From the NCBI GenBank assembly GCA_038277395.1, contig CM076196.1:79292286-79356285 (forward strand): a stretch of DNA of 64,000 nt, read 5' to 3'. Position numbers and translations under genes: made by a program. Shown piece by piece: positions 44,478 through 55,578 of this stretch. How positions within the stretch are numbered: position 1 is the stretch's first letter; the number at the start of each line of letters is the position of its first letter. A model generated the notes under the pieces. That model saw only the letters and a list, made by a program, of their open reading frames with translations. It made no database searches and was not told the DNA's origin. The DNA is from Dryocosmus kuriphilus (taxonomy: Eukaryota > Arthropoda > Insecta > Hymenoptera > Cynipidae).

Positions 44478-45713
44478 TACTGGTCGATAATAACTTAATA
44501 TTAAAAAATAAATTTAATTAAATTAAATTCACTTTTTTCGACATTTTATTTCACTTTTACTTTTACTTGTCTTACATTTAAATGTTTCAAGAATCAAAAT
44601 TTAGTTGAAAACTGACATTAATTTCGAATTTGTTTGAGTTGCGTTAGAATTAACTTAAATTTACTTAAATAACAATAATAATTTAAAAGTTTTAATCTGA
44701 TATTTTTCAATTTTAAGTCATACAATTTTAAATCTTTTAATATTTAAAACTTTATTTAAAATTTTGAAGCTTTCATTGTCAAACTTAATACATTTAAACA
44801 GTTTTCATTTCAAAAGGCTTTCAATTTTAAAATTATATAATTTTGAACTTTCACTCGGTTGCATTTATTGGCAATTCCTTCATCTCTGAGTACTTCAGCG
44901 TTTGAATTCTTTCCAATCTTGGACACTTTCAAAAATAAATAGCTGTCAAATTGGGTTTTTGACAATCCAAATTACTTTCGCTTCAAAATTGCAAATTTCA
45001 AATTTCAAAAATATTCTCAAACATCCTTTTATAGAAGAAAATTATGAGGGGAAACAAAACCCCTGTCTGTGATATTTGCAATTAAGTCCATAATTCTACA
45101 ATTCAACATTAATTTAATTCACTATTAAGTACCTATATGAAAACTAGATCTCTGTAAGCACCTGATGAAAGGAGCAAAAGTCTCGTTACAGAGCTAACAT
45201 TTCGGACGGATGCAAGAGAAAATAAAGGGTTTTAGTTAGGCTCTTAGCCAGATCTCAGTTTACCGAGTCGGTGCAGCAGGCCTGGCGAATATAAGTTTCG
45301 AATTGAATTTCCAGAGAGTCATTAGACTTGGGAAGAGTCTCGTGCGTCACGAGACTGGGGTCGTCGATGTTGAACGTTGCTTTTTCCAACGTCTTGCTCG
45401 CTTTCGAGTTTCGGTCTCCAAGATGGCACACCACCGACCAGCTTAGCACCTTCTGGTATAAATATATATATGAGAACTAGGTCGCTGCCCTGTCCTCCTG
45501 CTTGGACTGTCTACGAATCTTCGTCTGCATAAATTTCATTTTCAAACCAATGCCGGAACCATTTACCTATTCACCACTTTTCTGCCTCGCGTCGGGTATC
45601 AAGTCACTGACACTATATTTCACCAATTTTGTAACACCTCAAAGAAAAAGTTTCTAAAACAGATTCAAGTAAAAGAAAAACGATTTTTAACGTACAATTA
45701 CTTGCAAAATTTT
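44478..45713. other. AT-rich DNA with one coding-like minus-strand frame
   Basis: 44480-45100 is A/T-rich and featureless. At 45255-45449 (-) a 64-codon frame reads NSKASKTLEKATFNIDDPS followed by LVTHETLPKSNDSLEIQFET. It uses G/C-ending codons unlike the surroundings, so it may be an exon or retroelement fragment. No family recognised. Downstream on the same strand is TCCGAAATGTTAGCTCTGTA then CCTTTCATCAGGTGC, a type often seen in retroelement 3' regions. Confidence 0.35.
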
Positions 45714-45722
45714 CAAAAAATG

Positions 45723-45887
45723 AGGTATATTAAGCTGACGGAACCATATCGCTGAATCGATTTATGACCTATATCATATAATTAAATGCCCTATAGCGAA
45801 ATTAAATGCCCTATAGCAAAATAAAATGCTCTGGGTTTTAAAAAAAAAACCGGAGGTTCCGTTGGCTTAACGTTAAGCTGACGGAAC
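45723..45887 (+). repeat. Left outer arm, first unit
   Basis: One arm unit: end motif, GATTTATGACCTATATCATA, two AATTAAATGCCCTATAG words, a poly-A, and GGTTCCGTTGGCTTAACG then TTAAGCTGACGGAACC. It breaks off at CACACAT, where the hairpin-family array is inserted, and resumes at 49906 with CCATTAAATCCGAGTTATG. Confidence 0.75.
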
Positions 45888-47204
45888 CACACATAAAAAA
45901 AATCTGCTCACTTCGTTCGCAGATTCTCATCACGCGCTTCGCTCATAAGATTGAGCGCGCCTAGAGTGCGCGATTTATTGGCCGTCGCGCTTCGCACTCC
46001 GATATATTTGAACCTCGCGCTTCGCGCTCGGATGTTATTGGTCCTCGCACTTCGTGCTCGGTTTTCGTTATTAGGGTCTTAAACTTTCAAAACACCTACT
46101 TTTAATGAAATTATTAAATTCGTATTTGTTAAAAATTTGAAACAAAATTATTTTACTTAAGGCTCTATCGGCCTTAAGGAATACATTCTCATCACGACAC
46201 TCGCGCTTCGCGCTCAACTGTCAAATTTTTTAAAAATCCATTGTCGATTATTAAAGTTTTTTTTTGTGATTTTCTGAATTTTAACAATGCAGGTTTTCGA
46301 TTCTTAAAAGTAAAACGATGAGTCTTATAAAAAATATGAAGAACAATTCTGCTTGTTAATATTTTCTCGTATCTCGCATAGGTTTGCTGAAAAGTGGATT
46401 TGTTTTTATTTAATAACATATTTCGCGAATAACTCACAAAATATGCGTCTTCACAAAAAAATGAAAGAGAGAAAATTTATAGATCTTTTTGAGGTAACGT
46501 ATCATTCGTATCTTGCATAGTTTGGCGGGGAAAAAACCGTACATTTTATCAAAAAATGGTTAAAAAACAAAATTTGTAGATTTCTTTGAGGCGAACAATT
46601 TTACTTTCTACCATTTTTTTTTTGTATCTTGCATAGTTTAGCCGGAAAATTGATTTTTTGATTTTGTGAAAACAGTTTTTGATGGATAAAACCATAACTA
46701 CTAGTCAAAAAACGCTGGTTAACGAACTCGTCCTTTCTTTTTACGCCATAAAGAAGTGTTCCAAAGCGAAATCCAATCCGATTAGTCTTTCGAAAGTTAT
46801 CGTGGAAACAGACGACGTCAACGACAACGACAACAAATAACAGACAAATGCCGTCGTAAAACATGATTTTCGGATTCAGGGGGTCATGAAAAGTCGAGAT
46901 TTCACGAAATCAGCGAAAGTCAGTTTTCACATAAAACTAATACCTCCTCATTGAGATGAGAATGTAAAAATAAAAATTGCATTTTTCAATCAAACTATGT
47001 AAAAAAAAATCTGCGTCGCGCGCTTCGCGCAAAGTATGAGCGCGCCTATGGCGTGCGTATATTGGCACTCGCGCTTCGCGCTCGATAGGTTATTTACCTC
47101 GCACTACGCGCTCGGTGTTTCTGGATCGTATAAACCTTTAAATTAAAAATTACAAAGGCATTATTTTACATAAGGCTCTATCGCCCTTAAGGAATACATT
47201 CTCA

Positions 47205-47251
<47 letters not shown>

Positions 47252-48184
47252 AAGGTGAACAATTCTGCTTGTTAATATTTTCTCATATCTTGCATAGTTT
47301 TGCTGAAAAGTGGTTTTCTTTATATTTCATAACATATTTCACGAATAACTAAAAAATACGCATCAGTTCAAAAAAATGATAGGGAGCAAATTTGTAGATC
47401 TTTTTGAGCTGAACAACTTTGTTTATTATCATTTTTTTTGTATCTTGCATAGTTTGGCAGGAAATTTGAATTTTTGATTTTTAATAACGTTTTCTTGATT
47501 AAACCAAAAACCGTGTATTTTATCAAAAAATGGTCAATAAAAAATTTGCAGATTTTGAGATGACAGATGAACAATTTTACTCTCTACTGTTTTTTCTTTG
47601 TATCTCGCATATTTTAGCCGGAAAATGGATTTTTAGATTTTGTGAAAACAGTTTTTGATGGATAAAACCATAACTACTAGTCAAAAACCGCTGGTTAACG
47701 AACTCGTCCTTTCTTTTTACGCCATAAAGAAGTGTTCCAAAGCGAAATCCAATCCGATTAGTCTTTCGAAAGTTATCGTGGAAACAGACGACGTCAACGA
47801 CAACGACAACAAATAACAGACAAATGCCGTCGTAAAACATGATTTTCGGATTCAGGGGGTCATGAAAAGTCGAGATTTCACGAAATCAGCGAAAGTCAGT
47901 TTTCACATAAAACTAATACCTCCTCATTGAGATGAGAATGTAAAAATAAAAATTGCATTTTTCAATCAAACTATGTAAAAAAAAAATCTGCGTCGCGCGC
48001 TTCGCGCAAAGTATGAGCGCGCCTATGGCGTGCGTATATTGGCACTCGCGCTTCGCGCTCGATAGGTTATTTACCTCGCACTACGCGCTCGGTGTTTCTG
48101 GATCGTATAAACCTTTAAATTAAAAATTACAAAGGCATTATTTTACATAAGGCTCTATCGCCCTTAAGGAATACATTTCTCATC

Positions 48185-48228
<44 letters not shown>

Positions 48229-49159
48229 AAGGTGAACAATTCTGCTTGTTAATATTTTCTCATATCTTGCATAGTTTTGCTGAAAAGTGGTTTTCTTTAT
48301 ATTTCATAACATATTTCACGAATAACTCAAAAAATACGCATCAGTTCAAAAAAATGATAGGGAGCAAATTTGTAGATCTTTTTGAGCTGAACAACTTTGT
48401 TTATTATCATTTTTTTTGTATCTTGCATAGTTTGGCAGGAAATTTGAATTTTTGATTTTTAATAACGTTTTCTTGATTAAACCAAAAACCGTGTATTTTA
48501 TCAAAAAATGGTCAATAAAAAATTTGCAGATTTTGAGATGACAGATGAACAATTTTACTCTCTACTGTTTTTTCTTTGTATCTCGCATATTTTAGCCGGA
48601 AAATGGATTTTTAGATTTTGTGAAAACAGTTTTTGATGGATAAAACCATAACTACTAGTCAAAAACCGCTGGTTAACGAACTCGTCCTTTCTTTTTACGC
48701 CATAAAGAAGTGTTCCAAAGCGAAATCCAATCCGATTAGTCTTTCGAAAGTTATCGTGGAAACAGACGACGTCAACGACAACGACAACAAATAACAGACA
48801 AATGCCGTCGTAAAACATGATTTTCGGATTCAGGGGGTCATGAAAAGTCGAGATTTCACGAAATCAGCGAAAGTCAGTTTTCACATAAAACTAATACCTC
48901 CTCATTGAGATGAGAATGTAAAAATAAAAATTGCATTTTTCAATCAAACTATGTAAAAAAAAATCTGCGTCGCGCGCTTCGCGCAAAGTATGAGCGCGAC
49001 TATGGCGTGCGTATATTGGCACTCGCGCTTCGCGCTCGATAGGTCATTTACCTCGCACTACGCGCTCGGTGTTTCTGGATCGTATAAACCTTTAAATTAA
49101 AAATTACAAAAGAAATTATTTTACATAAGGCTCTATCGCCCTTAAGGAATACATTCTCA

Positions 49160-49204
<45 letters not shown>

Positions 49205-49905
49205 AAGGTGAACAATTCTGCTTGTTAATATTTTCTCATATCTTGCATAGTTTTGCTGAAAAGTGGTTTTCTTTATATTTCATAACATATTTCACGAATA
49301 ACTCAAAAAAAATACGCATCAGTTCAAAAAAATGATAGGGAGCAAATTTGTAGATCTTTTTGAGCTGAACAACTTTGTTTATTATCATTTTTTTTGTATC
49401 TTGCATAGTTTGGCAGGAAATTTGAATTTTTGATTTTTAATAACGTTTTCTTGATTAAACCAAAAACCGTGTATTTTATCAAAAAATGGTCAATAAAAAA
49501 TTTGCAGATTTTGAGATGACAGATGAACAATTTTACTCTCTACTGTTTTTTCTTTGTATCTCGCATATTTTAGCCGGAAAATGGATTTTTTGATTTTGTG
49601 AAAACCGTTTTTGATCGATAAAACCATAACCACTGGTCAAAAACCGCTGGTTAACGAACTCGTCTTTTCTTTTTACGCCTTAAAGAAGTGTGCCAAAGCG
49701 CAATCCAATCTGATTAGTCCTTCGAAAGTTATCGTAGGAACAGACTTCAACGACGACGACGACAACAGACAGACAGAAACCGTCGTAAAATATGTTTTTT
49801 CGGATTCAGGGGGTCACGAAACGTCGAGATTTCATGAAATTCGCGAAAGTCAGTTTTCACATAAAACTAATACCTCCTCATTGAGATGAGAATGTAAAAA
49901 CCATT
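45888..49905 (-). mobile_element. Head-to-tail array of four HINE-like copies
   Basis: The copies begin at their 3' ends near 45888, 46999, 47977 and 48955 and end with GATGAGAATGTAAAAA near 46968, 47947, 48926 and 49905. All lie in minus orientation. The first is diverged and keeps the CACTTCGTTCGCAGATTCTC end; the other three start ATCTGCGTCGCGCGCTTCGC. The three internal junctions carry the same ~29-base A/T spacer with TTGCATTTTTCAATCAAAC. The insertion site is an A-tract still intact in the opposite arm. Confidence 0.65.
46661..49592 (+). repeat. Three tandem units of 976-978 bp, nearly identical
   Basis: The word ATTTTGTGAAAACAG recurs at 46661, 47637 and 48615, and the period ends at 49593. 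The units are almost base-for-base identical, including the same 68- and 87-codon chance frames. They differ in the CT-microsatellite length (47209-47248, 48188-48225, 49164-49201) and in small indels. Sequence on both outer sides is a diverged relative, so the array arose by recent unequal exchange within older copies. Confidence 0.9.
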
Positions 49906-50190
49906 AAATCCGAGTTATGACCTATATTATAATTAAGGTTTTATTAAATGCTAACTTAATGCTCTATTACCAATTTTAATACTCGCTTTAAAAAAAAAAC
50001 GATGATCTGCTCGCTTATTATGACCTATATCCTTATTAAGAGCTCATTTAATGCTAATTTAATGCCCCAATCTGGAAGAATATTCATGTTGAGTTTAAAA
50101 TTCAGCGGCATTTTTTATCATGTCGGAGAAACGATGTTTAGAGGTGATCCGCCAAAGTGATTTTGAATCAATCAAAGTGCATGAATGACG
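49906..50190 (+). repeat. Left outer arm, continued, and shared arm segment
   Basis: CCGAGTTATGACCTATATTA, TTAATGCTCTATTACC and a second partial unit lead to AAAATTCAGCGGCATTTTTT then ATCATGTCGGAGAAACGAT. The reverse complement of 54318-54395 carries the same. AATCAATCAAAGTGCATGAA marks the arm site that in the right arm is interrupted by a hairpin MITE. Confidence 0.7.
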
Positions 50191-50459
50191 TGAAATTTTC
50201 CCAAACAAGTTTGGGAAGTAATTATCTCGATATTATTAGAAATTTTGCCAAAAAAAAGTAGAAAAAATTTCCGAATACGTTTGGAAATTTTACTCAAAAA
50301 TTTGAAAAATTTCCAAAAAAATAATTTCGGTAAAATTTCCTAATACTTTTTGTGAATTTTATCTAAAATTTACCAGAAATCCCATATATAATGTCGGTAA
50401 AATTAAAAAAACTTTTTAAAAACTTCACTTTAAAATAAAAGTTTCCAAGGAAAATATAG

Positions 50460-51905
50460 GAATCATTTGAGGTCCATTAAGTTAGCACCTCCACAATTGA
50501 ATTTCGATATTTTGCATAGCACAGAATTTTGGGCTCTTTTTGGGGATCAACAATAAATTTTTGAGCTCCTGAACTTTTTTAAAAAAAATCAACTGAACTT
50601 TTTTGGGCTTCTCAAAAATACTAACTCTAATTTTTGGGCTCCAACCTTTAACGCAATAAAAAACCCCTAGCACCTCTACCACACAAATATGCCTTTGCAA
50701 AAAAATAATCTTTTTCAGAATTCTTAAAAGTCAATAGTCTCCTTTTTGGGCTCCTCGAAAATACCAACTCTGTTGGGCTCCAACCCTTAACACAAAAAAC
50801 ACCCCACCTCTACCACACAGATATGACTTTCCCAAAAAATAATCTTTTTCAGAATGTTTCAATGTCAATAGTCTCTTATTTTTGGGCTTCTCGAAAATAT
50901 CAACTCTGATTTTTCGGCTCTAGCCCTTAAAGCGTGTTTTTTTTTTTGCGTTAAGGGTTGGAGCCCAAAAATCAAAGTTGGTATTTTCAAGCAGCCCAAA
51001 AATAACAAACTCTATTGACATTGAAAAATTCTGAAAAAAATTATTTTATGGCAAAGTCATATCTGTGTGGTAAAGGTGGGATGGTTTTTTGCGTTAAGGG
51101 TTAGAGCACAACAATCACAGTTGGTATTTTCAAGGAGCCCAAAAATAAGAGACTCAATTGACATTGGAAAATTCTGAAAAAGATTATTTTTTGTCAAAGT
51201 CATTTCCGTGTGGAAGAGGTGGGGTGGCTTTTTGCGTTAAGGGTTGGAGCTCAAAAATCAGAGTTGGTATTTTCAAGCAGCCCAAAAATAACAGACTCTA
51301 TTGACATTGAAAAATTCTGAAAAAGATTATTTTATGGCAGCCATATCTGTGTGGTACAGGTGGGGTGGTTTTTGCGTTAAGGGTTGCCCAAAAATCAGAG
51401 TTGGTATTTGCGAGGAGTCCAAAAATAAGAGACTCCATTGGCATTGAAAAATTGTGAAAAAGATTACTTTTTGGCAAAGTCGTATCTGTGTAGTAGAGGT
51501 GGGGTGGTTTTCTGCGTTAAGGGTTGGAACCCAAAAATCAGAGTTGGTATTTTCGGGAATCCCAAAAATAAAGAGACTCTATTGCCATTGAAAACTTCTG
51601 AAAAAGATTATTTTATGGCAGCCATATCTGTGTGGTACAGGTGGGGTGGTTTTTGCGTTAAGGGTTGCCCAAAAATCAGAGTTGGTATTTGCGAGGAGCG
51701 CAAAAATAAGAGACTCCATTGGCATTGAAAAATTGTGAAAAAGATTACTTTTTGGCAACGTCGTACCTGTGTAGTAGAGGTGGGGTGGTTTTTTGCGTTA
51801 AGGGTTGGAACCCAAAAATCAGAGTTGGTATTCTTCAGGAGTCCAAAAATAAGAGACTATATTGACACTGAAGAATTCTGAAAAAGATTATTTTTTTTTG
51901 CAAAA
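50460..51905. repeat. ~143-bp tandem block with an inversion, left arm only
   Basis: Seven direct units (near 50948, 51091, 51232, 51372, 51511, 51654, 51795) each contain GCGTTAAGGGTTGGAGCCCA, CAGAGTTGGTATTTTC, AGGAGCCCAAAAATAAGAGA and GAAAAAGATTATTTTTTGGC. About three inverted units lie at 50480-50930. The switch point is near 50940. No equivalent exists in the right arm of the giant element. Confidence 0.8.
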
Positions 51906-51909
51906 TTAT

Positions 51910-53480
51910 ACCTGTGTTGTGCTAAATTGTGCTAGATTTGTGCTCAATTGTGCCGCAAAATATTTTTCGAAAAAATCATAATTTCAGCCAAAATTTCCAA
52001 AAACGTTTTTTTGGACCAGCAACGACATTTTGCGACATTTTTTTTTTCAAAAAAACAAAAGTTATGCTGAATTGTGCTAGATTTGTGCTCAATTGTGCCG
52101 CAAAATATTTTTCGAAAATATCAAAATTTGAGCCAAAATTTCAAAAAACGTTTTTTGGCCCAGCACCGCCATTTTGGTTTTTCAAAAACAAACAAAAGAT
52201 GTACTGAATTGTGCTAGCCTAGTACAACAAAACCTCCCTAAGACACTTTTCGTTCAGACTTATATTTTCGAAATTAGCTCAACTTTTTGGAACTTGTAAT
52301 AAGTTTTTGATCCAAAATTTTCAAAAATGCAAATTTTGAAAATCGGAAAATTGTGCTGAGTTGCACTTGCCTAGCAAAACAAAACTTCCCTAAGAAACTT
52401 TTCACTGAGAATTATACCTTAGAAATTAGATTAATTTTTTGGAACTTAGAAATTTTTTTTTGTGTAATTTATTAGTAATTATTTAGTAATTGATACCTTT
52501 ATCCCCTTTTTTAATTTTTAAATAAAATCTATTTTTTATAAAACGAAAACTAAAATGCATATTTTAACTTATACGTAATTTGAGTATTAATTATTATATA
52601 ATAAAATCTCTGATTTTACAACATTTCGTTTCTCTTTCTCTTTTTCTCTCTTTCTCTCTTTTCTTTTCTCGTTTATAATTCTGAGCAAAAAGTGTGTTAG
52701 GGAGGTTTTCTTGTGCTAGGCTAGCACAACTCAGCATAAATTTCCGACTTTCAAAATTTGCATTTTTGAAAATTCTGGGTCAAAAACTTATTACAAGTTC
52801 CAAAAAGTGGAGCTAATGTCGAAAATTAAAGTCTGAAGTGTCTTAGGGGGGTTTTGTTGTGCTAGGCTAGCACAATTCAGGACAACTTTTTTTTTTTTTT
52901 TTTTTTTGAAAAAACAAAATGTAGGTTCTGTGCCAAAAAACTTTTTTGGAAATTTTGGCTCAAATTTTGATTTTTTTCTAAAAATGTTTTGCGGCACAAC
53001 TGAGCACAAATCTAGCACAATTCAGCAAAACTTTTTTTTTTGTTTTTGAAAAAAACAAAATGTCGGTGCTGAGCCAAAAAACGTTTTTTTTGAAATTTTG
53101 GCTCAAATTTGGATAATTTCGAAAAATATTTTGCGGCACAACTGAGCAAAAATCTAGCACAGTTCAGTACAATGTTTTTTTTTTTTTTTTTGAAAAACAA
53201 AATGTCGGTGCTGGGCCAAAAAACACTTTTTGAAATTTTGGCTCAAATTTTGATATTTTCAAAAATCTTTTGCGGCATAATTGAGCACAAAACTAGCACA
53301 ATTCAGCACAACTTTTGTTTTTTTGAAAAAACAAAATGTCGTTGCTGAGCCAAAAAACGTTTTTTTTGGACATTTTCGCTCAAACTATGATTTTTTCGAA
53401 AAATCTTTTGCGACAAAATTGAGCACAAATCTAGCACAATTTAGCAAAGCTTCCATTTTTTTGAAAATTCAATTTCTCGG
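51910..53480. repeat. Central palindrome with GTGCTAGATTTGTGCTCAAT units
   Basis: Two direct units on the left (51915 and 52065) contain TGTGCTAGATTTGTGCTCAA then TTGTGCCGCAAAATATTTTT and a CAGCACCGACATTTTG-like word. Four inverted units lie on the right (about 52870-53460). The inner arms 52205-52440 and 52690-52880 pair through CCTAGCACAACAAAACC, AGACACTT and TTGGAACTTGTAATAAGTTT. The unpaired centre is about 52450-52680, with a CT-rich tract. Confidence 0.75.
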
Positions 53481-54068
53481 TACCAACTTCCCGGACATCA
53501 ACTTTTTCCTGTATTTTCCTTGGAAAAATTTATCTTACAGTAAGGTTTTTAAAAAGATTTGTGAATTTTACCGACATTATTTTTGTGATTTCTTCTTAGT
53601 TTTCGGTAAAATTCACAAATGTATTAGAAAATTTTACGGGAATTATTTTTGGAAATTTTTCTAATATTCAGTAAAATTCCCAAACGTATTCGGAAATTTT
53701 TCCTCCTTTACATTTGGAAAAATTTTCGAATCTTAAGTAATATTCACAAATGTATAATTAGGAAATTTTACTGAAATTATTTTTGAAACTTTTCTAATTT
53801 GTGAGTAAAATTCTCAAACGTATTCGGAAATTTTTCCTACTTTTTTCTCGGGAAAATTCCTAATAATATCGGGATAATTGCTTGCCAAACACAATTTTTA
53901 CAGTGCGGGTATCACGTGTTGTATAAACGACCCATTATGTACTTCGAATCAAGCTTACTTTTACATTTTAATATATGTGTCATGCAATGTTTACCATTTG
54001 TTACTTACCTTTTCAAGTCAACAGCTAGATTCACGTCGCATCCGTGCACTTTGATTGAATCAAAAATT

Positions 54069-54315
54069 GGTCCTGTTTACACCGTAGGGCTTATAGGAAG
54101 CGCGCCTAGAATAAGCTAGCTTAAATACGAGAGTGGCCCAGATTCACGTCGGCGCAAAAGCCGAACGGCTACATGAGTGAGTACGCGTGCGATAAGAGCA
54201 ACAGGGAGCAACTATCCGAAACGTTTTTGCGCCGACGCGAATCCGGGCCACTCTCGCATTTAAACTAGCTTATTCTAGACGCGCCTACTATAAGCCTTAC
54301 GGTGTAAACAGTACC
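54069..54315. mobile_element. Hairpin MITE inserted in the right arm
   Basis: GGTCCTGTTTACACCGTAGG then GCTTATAGGAAGCGCGCC and AGAATAAGCTAGCTTAAAT form the left arm (to about 54155). The right arm is its inverse, from about 54220. The terminal loop holds TACATGAGTGAGTACGCG. The left arm of the giant element keeps the site without it (near 50160), so it inserted after the palindrome formed. GC-rich compared with its host. Confidence 0.65.
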
Positions 54316-54395
54316 ATGACTGGCGACCACCTCTAAAAATCGTTTCTCCGACATGACAAAAACCGCTGAATTTTTAACTCAAAATGAATTTTTTC

Positions 54396-55569
54396 CAAAT
54401 TAGATTAGTCTTTTAAGACCTTTGGGTTATTGCAACTTAAGTATCACAATCACTTACTAAATATAATACATAATAAAAAAGATAAGAAATAATGAAATAA
54501 GATAAAACATAAACTACACTAAAGGACACTCTTTAAAAAAAAAGCAATCTTAAAAGCGAAGCAAGAAATTTGACAATAGGGCAATAAATTAGCCTTAAAT
54601 GAGCCCTTAATTATGATATAGGTCATATAGGATAGTCATATAGGATTCCATATTTTTTTCTCACGTGTGGTTCTATCAGCTCAAAGTTCAGCCAGTGGAA
54701 TCATCGTTTTTTTTAAAGCAGAGCAATGGCAATAGGACATTAAATTAGTATTAAATAATCCCTTAATTATGATATAGGTCACAACTCGATTCAATGTTTT
54801 GTTTTTCATGTGTGATCCCGTCAGCTTAACGTTAAGCCAGCGGAAGCACCGTTTTTTTTTTAATAGCGGATCATTAAATTTGTCAATAGGGCATTAAATT
54901 AACATTAAATAAGCCCTTAATTATAATATAGGTCATAACTCGATTAAATGCTTTTTTTCATGTGTGGTTCCGTTAGCTTAATGTTAAGCTAGTGGAACCA
55001 CCGTTGTTTTTAACCGGAGCATTTAATTTAGCAATAGGGCATTGAATTAGCCCTGAATTGGCCCTACATTTTGTTATAGATAAATACTCGATCCAAATCT
55101 GAAACTTGGAGGATGATTATTTTTTCAGATTTTAATTTTTTTATTTTTATAAATTTCACTGGAACTATTTCTGAAAAATTTAAGAAACTAAAAAGCATTA
55201 AATGAGCCCTTAATTATGATATAGGTCATAACTCGATTATGTTTTTTTGTCGTGTGGTTACGTCAGCTTAACGTTAAGCTAGCGGAATCACCGGTTTCTT
55301 TTAAAGCAGAGCATTGGATTTGTCAATAGGTCATTAAATTAGCCTTAATTAATCCCTTAATTATGACATAAGTCTTAACTCGATTAAATGTTTATTTCAC
55401 CTGCGGTTCCGTCAGCTTAACATTAAGCCAGCGAAACTACCCGTTTTTTGTAAAATGCAGAAAATTAAATTTCATTATAGGTCATTTAATTAGCATTAAA
55501 TAAGCGTTTACTTTTGATATAGGTCACAAACTTGATTTAACGACGTGGTTCCGTCAGCTTCACATACCT
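54396..55569 (-). repeat. Right outer arm, about six ~165-bp units
   Basis: Read on the minus strand, each unit has GCTGACGGAACCACAC, a short A-tract, CGAGTTATGACCTATATCAT, AATTAAGGGCTCATTTAATG, CCTATTGACAAATTTAATG and GCTGGCTTAACGTTAAGC. The arm keeps several units where the left arm has fewer. It serves as the empty-site control for the insertion at 45888. Confidence 0.8.
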
Positions 55570-55578
55570 CAAAAAATG

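Larger units (their letters stand above)
50190..53905. mobile_element. Inner palindromic element nested in the giant foldback
   Basis: The right end, reverse-complemented, reads CACTGTAAAAATTGTGTTTG then GCAAGCAATTATCCCGATAT. The left end has GTTTGGGAAGTAATTATCTC then GATATTATTAG. Inside, both arms have AAATTTCC.AATACGTTTGG-type words (50225-50450; 53500-53880). The CACTG start suggests a CAC-type element. The left terminus is altered, so the boundary is approximate. Confidence 0.45.
45723..55569. mobile_element. Giant foldback element, ~9.85 kb, exact 9-bp duplication
   Basis: The left end AGGTATATTAAGCTGACGG (45723) matches the reverse complement of the right end, AGGTATGTGAAGCTGACGG (55569), on through GAACCA. 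CAAAAAATG flanks both sides exactly (45714-45722; 55570-55578). The outer arms are ~165-bp units containing GAGTTATGACCTATATCATA, ATTTAATGCCCTAT and GCTTAACGTTAAGCTGACGG. Further in, GTCATGTCGGAGAAACGAT is shared by both arms (50120-50150; 54325-54360). Then come inner palindromes centred near 52560. A HINE-like array, a left-only tandem block and a hairpin MITE are nested inside. No transposase is visible. It is a much larger relative of the 28757-30879 element. Confidence 0.8.

Noticed and set aside
46601..48818. Repeated 87- and 68-codon frames (MFYDGICLLF..., MFICHLKICK...)
   Set aside because: They are identical only because the 978-bp unit is triplicated. The DNA reads as non-coding hairpin-family repeat, and related copies break the frames.
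51929..53664. Frames such as MLDLCSIVPQNIFRK repeated on both strands
   Set aside because: They follow the TGTGCTAGATTTGTGCTC repeat units in both orientations; the same unit gives frames on either strand, so they are repeat shadows.
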